64,000 bases of DNA from Centroberyx gerrardi (lineage: Eukaryota > Chordata > Actinopteri > Beryciformes > Berycidae): positions 27,132,315 to 27,196,314 of the forward strand of contig NC_135997.1 of NCBI RefSeq assembly GCF_048128805.1. The letters are read 5' to 3'. This document shows positions 59,876 to 64,000 of the stretch, piece by piece; positions within the stretch are counted from its first letter, which is position 1, and every line of letters starts with the position of its first letter. The notes below the pieces were generated by a model. The model did not search any database. It had not been told where the DNA came from and was given only the letters and a program-made list of their open reading frames with translations. The translations under genes were made by a program, and so were the position numbers.

Positions 59876-59925
59876 TTCAGTTCAGTTCAGTTCAGTTCAG
59901 TTCAGTTCAGTTCAGTTCAGTTCAA
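59876..59925 (-). repeat. (TTCAG)n pentanucleotide array at the 3' end of a LINE
   Basis: About ten perfect units ending at TTCAATTCCATG, directly next to the LINE 3' end starting at about 59926. On the LINE's own strand this reads (CTGAA)n, a tandem 3' tail typical of CR1-clade elements. Another LINE copy at 62270 starts with the same short motif (GTCAGTTCAGTTCC). Confidence 0.85.
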
Positions 59926-60195
59926 TTCCATGTTCAATTCAAACTTCATTGTTCTGTAAGGGAAATTTGGGTTTGCAGTAAAAACACAATAAATAAAAAC
60001 AAATAAAGTAAAAGCTCAATAAAAGCACAACAGATCGCTACAACATACACCATACGGACAAACATCAGTTAATAAGACAAGACAGGGAGTCAAAAGCGAT
60101 AAAAAGTAACTAATCAGAGCAAAATACAAAGTTCTTACACAGGCATCAGACAAGACATCATTTCATTTGCATATTAGACAGTGGGGGAATTTTTT

Positions 60196-61014
60196 TAAAC
60201 TTTAACTTTAACTTTTCTTTATCCAGGGAAGGAGGTGAGCATGCTTGCTCTTTTTCAGCAAACTTTTCTTCATATTCACACACTTCCACACATTCAAACC
60301 TGGGAGCTGACTAATACAACATTATACTGTTTACCAGTGAGCACCTGTCAGCGGTCAGGGGTTAAGTGCCTTGCTCAAGCACTCCCTGACAGTAGTTGTT
60401 GAGGGAGGGGAGAGTATGATGCTATGTGCACACTGCAGCTCAATGTGTCCCGGTTCAGATTATTCTCCCTCCTATGTGACAGTGATCTGATGTTTTTAGT
60501 GTAGTGTGAACAGAAAGAACACGTTCTTTTCTGATATGGACCACATTCATATATTTACCTAAATCTGATACATATCAGGTCCGTGGCCATGCGACCACAG
60601 TTTTAACTATCAGATCGGATCAGATTCATGTGGTTTTTACGTCTCTCTTCATGGGACAGATCACTGTCGTCATAACTCTGCATCCGTTTGACCAGAAAAA
60701 CATGGAGGACGACGACTCAAGCAGCCAATGGAGAGACAGCGATTAATTTGTGTGAGAGTAGAGAGACAGTAATTCATTATTTATAATAATTAATTATAGT
60801 ACTAGAGGGGGTCACTTTGAATGTGAACAGCCAGACAACAAAATCATAATTGAGCACTAATGCCTGCAGTGTAAACGTAGCCTTATTCCTTCACTTTCCC
60901 GCACATTTTTCCAACCAATTCGGGGATTCTGACCGGCAACCTTCCAGTCACAAGTCCATTTCTCTAACATCGAAGCTACTTTGGTCCCATGAGTCAAAAC
61001 TGCCCAAACAGCCA
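60196..61014 (-). mobile_element. SINE-like insertion inside the LINE, itself interrupted by a MITE
   Basis: The left part runs to about 60420 (CTTTATCCAGGGAAGGAGG, TTAAGTGCCTTGCTCAAGC, GTTGTTGAGGGAGGGGAGAG). The right part begins at about 60883 (TTCCTTCACTTTCCCGCAC, then CCGGCAACCTTCCAGTCACA, CTCTAAC). The uninterrupted relative at 13905-14045 has these segments contiguous. Confidence 0.65.
60421..60882. mobile_element. MITE inside the SINE
   Basis: The left end GCTATGTGCACACTGCAG and the right end in reverse complement GGCTACGTTTACACTGCAGG are inverted repeats. The element is about 460 bp, non-coding, A/T-rich, with GATCGGATCAGATTCATGTG inside. Target duplication is not exact. Confidence 0.7.
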
Positions 61015-61492
61015 AAATGAGTCCCTGGTTGTTTCAGAGTTTAGGCACTCTAAAGCAGCATCCAGAGGGCATCAGCACAAACTGACCACTAAGGGTTTGA
61101 CCTGGACAGTAGAGAAGGGTGATCTGAGTTAGTTGTGCTTGGCTTACACAAGTAACCTTACTGGCTATTCTGACCAAGCTCCTCAGTCTGTTTCTGTCAA
61201 AGCTGTCAAGCCACGCTATAATACAAAAGGTTAAATCAGATTCACTAAAACTCTAAAAATTGAGTATTTCTCTTTAATGTCAAATGAAAATATTTGCTCA
61301 CTTAAATAATTGCTCATGGCTAGTTAAATTCTTAGTTAATGCAGCTAGAACATCCGACTCTGCTTTGTGCGATCACAAATAATGTGTACAGTAGACATTA
61401 GAGTCAACATTACAGCTGATCATTCCAAGTTGAGACCAAAGAGGCCTTTATTGAGGTAACCTATTTTACTGAAGACTAATTCTTCTAAATGC

Positions 61493-61965
61493 TCAATTCA
61501 ATTAAAAAACATTACTGCAAGGGAAATGTGGTTTGCAGACAGGGTTTACAATAAAAAATGCATAATAACAAACACGATAAACACAATAAAAACATAACAT
61601 AAAAAACAGTAAAAGCACATAATACACAAATGACATTTACAGACAAATGTCAGACCAGACATGAGACGAGACAGGGAGTAAATCGTTCGATATAGTGCAA
61701 TAAAAATTCTATTAAATTCAATACAGTTTAATGACCACACAGGAATCTGTTATTAGTACAGTGTGTAGCAGCTCAGCTCCAACATAGAACAACAACATAA
61801 GACCAACCTCAGCAACATATAAAGTTCTTGTACAAGCTGCCACATCATTTCATGTGCAAATTAAGCAATTTTATTGCCGTGGGGATAAATGAGCCCCTGG
61901 CACTCTAAAGAGGCGCCAGCAGCCGAGACAACAAGAGACCTCACTTACAGTGTAGAGGGGCAGTC
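61493..61965 (-). mobile_element. CR1/Rex1-like LINE 3' fragment
   Basis: TCAATTCAATTAAAAAACAT, GGGAAATGTGGTTTGCAGAC, GGGTTTACAATAAAAAATGC and, further in, GGGGATAAATGAGCCCCTGG and GAGGCGCCAGCAGCCG. Same order as the other copies; 5'-truncated. Confidence 0.65.
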
Positions 61966-62267
61966 CAAGACATACAATAGACAATATACAAATCACTCTA
62001 CATATAGAAATTCAATATTCTGTACAGTAGCTGTTTGTGTTTGAGCAGAGTGGCATGGAGCTGCAGCTATAGAGGGAAGTGTAGTGATTAACTAGTAGTA
62101 CATACTAGTACTAGTAGTCTTGTGTACCACGAGGAAGTTACACTGAATAGAATGAGATGCGTGGAGGAAATTATGAGAGTTGGAGAAGTTGTGGCTTCCT
62201 GTGGCTGAACCTGAACCCGGGTCCTTGTTGTTGTGAGGCGACAGTGAGCCACCAAGCCGCCCCAAGT

Positions 62268-62650
62268 CAGTTCAGTTCCATTCGGTTTAAACTTTATTGT
62301 CCCAGAAGCAACATTTTGTTTGCAGAGAGGGTTTACAATAGAAACACACAGGAAAATGCATAAAAATCACACAGTAAAAACGAAATAAAATTATGCTATA
62401 TGCAATAAAAACCACATAACATGAAAAACACAATACAAGTGTACAACAAATCACACAATGTAGTAATCAGTGCAAATCCAAAGTTCTTAGACAGGGATAT
62501 GATACTACATCTTTTCATGTTCAAATTAAGCCATGTAATTGCAGTGGGAATGAATGAGTCCCTGGTTCTTTGACTCTTCAGGCTCTCCGGGGGGCATCAG
62601 CCTCAAACTGTCCTCCAAGGGAGCGACCGGGGCAGCGAAGAATGACTTAC
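62268..62650 (-). mobile_element. CR1/Rex1-like LINE 3' fragment
   Basis: CAGTTCAGTTCCATTCGG, CTTTATTGTCCCAGAAGCAA, GAGAGGGTTTACAATAGAAA, then GAATGAGTCCCTGGTTCTTT and GGGGCATCAGCCTCAAACTG. The least interrupted copy in this window. Confidence 0.68.
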
Positions 62651-62819
62651 AGTTCGTCTGTGACAAAAGAGACACATTTACTGCACCGGTCTCTTCTGCT
62701 CCTCCTTTTAATTTCTACCAACATTAACGGCTTTCATATCTTTGATTCCATCACTCCTTCCCAACCTGTGATACGATGGGAGTGACAGGCGACCTTTGTC
62801 AGAACTAATCTGACTGATT

Positions 62820-63260
62820 AAATCGGTGAAACTTTGATCTAATCATCTGTGGCCTCATACAGTGGATTTTGGGTGGGCACTGCCTCATTATGTGAATCGC
62901 CCAGTTCTAGACCCTAATTGAGATGTGATGAATATGTTTTTCTGTGTAATTGCGCTACAATGAATGAATTTCTTGATTATTTTACCTATAGATTAAGCTG
63001 TGATTAATAGCTGAATTAATGTCTCAGGGCTCCTTAATGACTCCACAGGGTCCTCTCCTCTCAAAATTTAACGAGCTGCTGAATAATTGATTGGAATTTG
63101 CTTATTATCACCTGTGGATACATCATTCATTTAAAAACTGGGGCTCATGCTAGTGGATCCATAACTTTGGAACTTGTGTTTAATTGCTTTTCATAATGAG
63201 GTTACTGGATAGTTCAGGCCTCACAGTGTCTCTGTAAATCAAGCAGGACAGCTGAAATGG
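62820..63260. promoter_or_regulatory. Candidate conserved non-coding element in taf4 intron 2
   Basis: A repeat-free island between LINE copies and a microsatellite, dense in homeodomain-type cores (CCCTAATTGAG, GTGTAATTGCG, CTGAATTAATG, CCTTAATGAC, GAATAATTGATTGG). Composition resembles vertebrate enhancers; no conservation was tested. Confidence 0.3.
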
Positions 63261-63586
63261 CGTCGGCGTTATGGCGACAGCACAGCACTATTAAACCTGC
63301 CAGATGTGTGAAGCTAAATATTTCTTTTCTTGGTTGGGGATTCCCATATTGAACTCAGAAAATCCCTATGGCACCGCCTCTGAAATATAAGAACGTTTTT
63401 TTTTTCATGTCGTCTTGATATTTAGGGTATAGGCCTAAATTAATGCTGTACAATATTTACAGAAAAAAGCATTCTGCATTTTGTTTTTGCTGAATATTGT
63501 GATTGCAATATGAATTCTGATACATGTGGACACAGTTTTTTGTACATTTTATTACACATAACATACGTTTTCAGCACGTAAAAACT

Positions 63587-63624
63587 TGTGTGTGTGCATG
63601 TGTGTGTGTGTGTGTGTGTGTGTG
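63587..63624 (+). repeat. (GT)n microsatellite
   Basis: About 18 GT units with one CA interruption in taf4 intron 2. Confidence 0.95.
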
Positions 63625-64000
63625 GTGGATGCTAAGGCCTCCGATTTTCTTAGTTTGAAGATAACTAAAGACAGTTTTACCGGTATTAGCATTTGTTTCA
63701 ACCTGTTTGGAATACCGGATAGGTGGAGTTTACCACATAAGGACAATTCAGATAATATCTGGTACGTTGTCAATCACAGAAAATAGACTTTCAGATACCT
63801 CCCTGTGATCATCTAAACTTTCTGGTAGACATTGTGTCCTATGTGGCACACACCACCCATCTTGTACTCCAACTAGGTTAAGGAAGAATTATTTGCAAAT
63901 ACTTTAGGACCCAGGTCTGTTTCAAATGTATAAACACCGTTCTGCCCCTGTTCTCTTGGCCCTGCTGTGGAAAAGGGGATACTCAAGGCCTTTGGCACCA

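Larger units (their letters stand above)
59926..61235 (-). mobile_element. CR1/Rex1-like LINE 3' fragment, interrupted by a SINE
   Basis: The left part (59926-60195) begins CAATTCAAACTTCATTGTTC then GTAAGGGAAATTTGGGTTTG. The right part resumes at about 61015 with AAAATGAGTCCCTGGTTG, CCAGAGGGCATCAGC and CACGCTATAATACAAAAGG. The uninterrupted copy at 62520-62640 shows the two parts are normally contiguous (GTGGGAATGAATGAGTCCCT). Confidence 0.65.
57407..64000 (+). other. taf4: taf4 intron 2 (incomplete), repeat-rich
   Basis: No further taf4 exon was recognised before the window ends. From left to right: a 41-bp minisatellite, a LINE/SINE/MITE nest, two more LINE 3' ends, a repeat-free stretch at 62.82-63.26 kb and a (GT)n. 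Confidence 0.65.

Noticed and set aside
1..64000. CRISPR arrays, operons, prophage or other prokaryotic systems
   Set aside because: The window is clearly vertebrate nuclear DNA. The regular array at 58291 has a 41-bp unit with no unique spacers, so it is a minisatellite.

Overview
The window is vertebrate nuclear DNA, almost certainly from a ray-finned (teleost-type) fish. It has long GT-AG introns, many microsatellites, hAT-like MITEs, tRNA-derived SINEs with the usual fish 3' tail, and CR1/Rex1-like LINE ends. The proteins are close to, but not identical with, human orthologues. I cannot name the species. Exon coordinates were read by hand from splice signals and reading-frame continuity; every coding junction listed closes in frame.

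Layout. (1) 1-34.7 kb, plus strand: garre1 (KIAA0355), 13 coding exons from 6374 to 32964, 1107 codons plus stop, with a 3'UTR to a poly(A) signal at 34709. A candidate non-coding exon lies at 5386-5483. (2) 35.7-37.0 kb, minus strand: ss18l2, 4 exons, 97 aa. (3) 37.0-43.2 kb: intergenic, with a LINE-like fragment directly upstream of ss18l2, an intact-looking 1191-bp hAT-type element and another 924-bp terminal-repeat element. (4) 43.2-51.2 kb, minus strand: lsm14a, 10 coding exons, 445 aa, including a 27-nt in-frame microexon. (5) 51.2-52.0 kb: divergent promoter. (6) 52.0 kb to the window end, plus strand: the first two coding exons (500 codons) of a taf4 gene. Its TAFH and histone-fold exons lie beyond the window, and 57.4-64.0 kb is repeat-rich intron.

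Biology. garre1 and lsm14a both encode proteins of cytoplasmic RNP granules (P-bodies), and they are also neighbours on human 19q13.11. ss18l2 (BAF-complex SS18 family) and taf4 (TFIID) are nuclear transcription factors. The set ss18-like, lsm14 and taf4 recalls two human segments, TAF4-LSM14B-PSMA7-SS18L1 (20q13.33) and SS18-PSMA8-TAF4B (18q11.2). The window therefore looks like a third copy of the same ancestral vertebrate neighbourhood.

I found no prokaryote-type system, CRISPR array, rRNA or tRNA gene, and no wholly novel protein-coding gene. The observations most worth checking are the lsm14a microexon, the UG-repeat 3' splice site of garre1 exon 5, the paralogon structure with a possible third taf4 ohnologue, the 41-bp minisatellite carrying a CCAAT box in every unit, and a three-level nest of transposons (LINE containing SINE containing MITE) in the taf4 intron.
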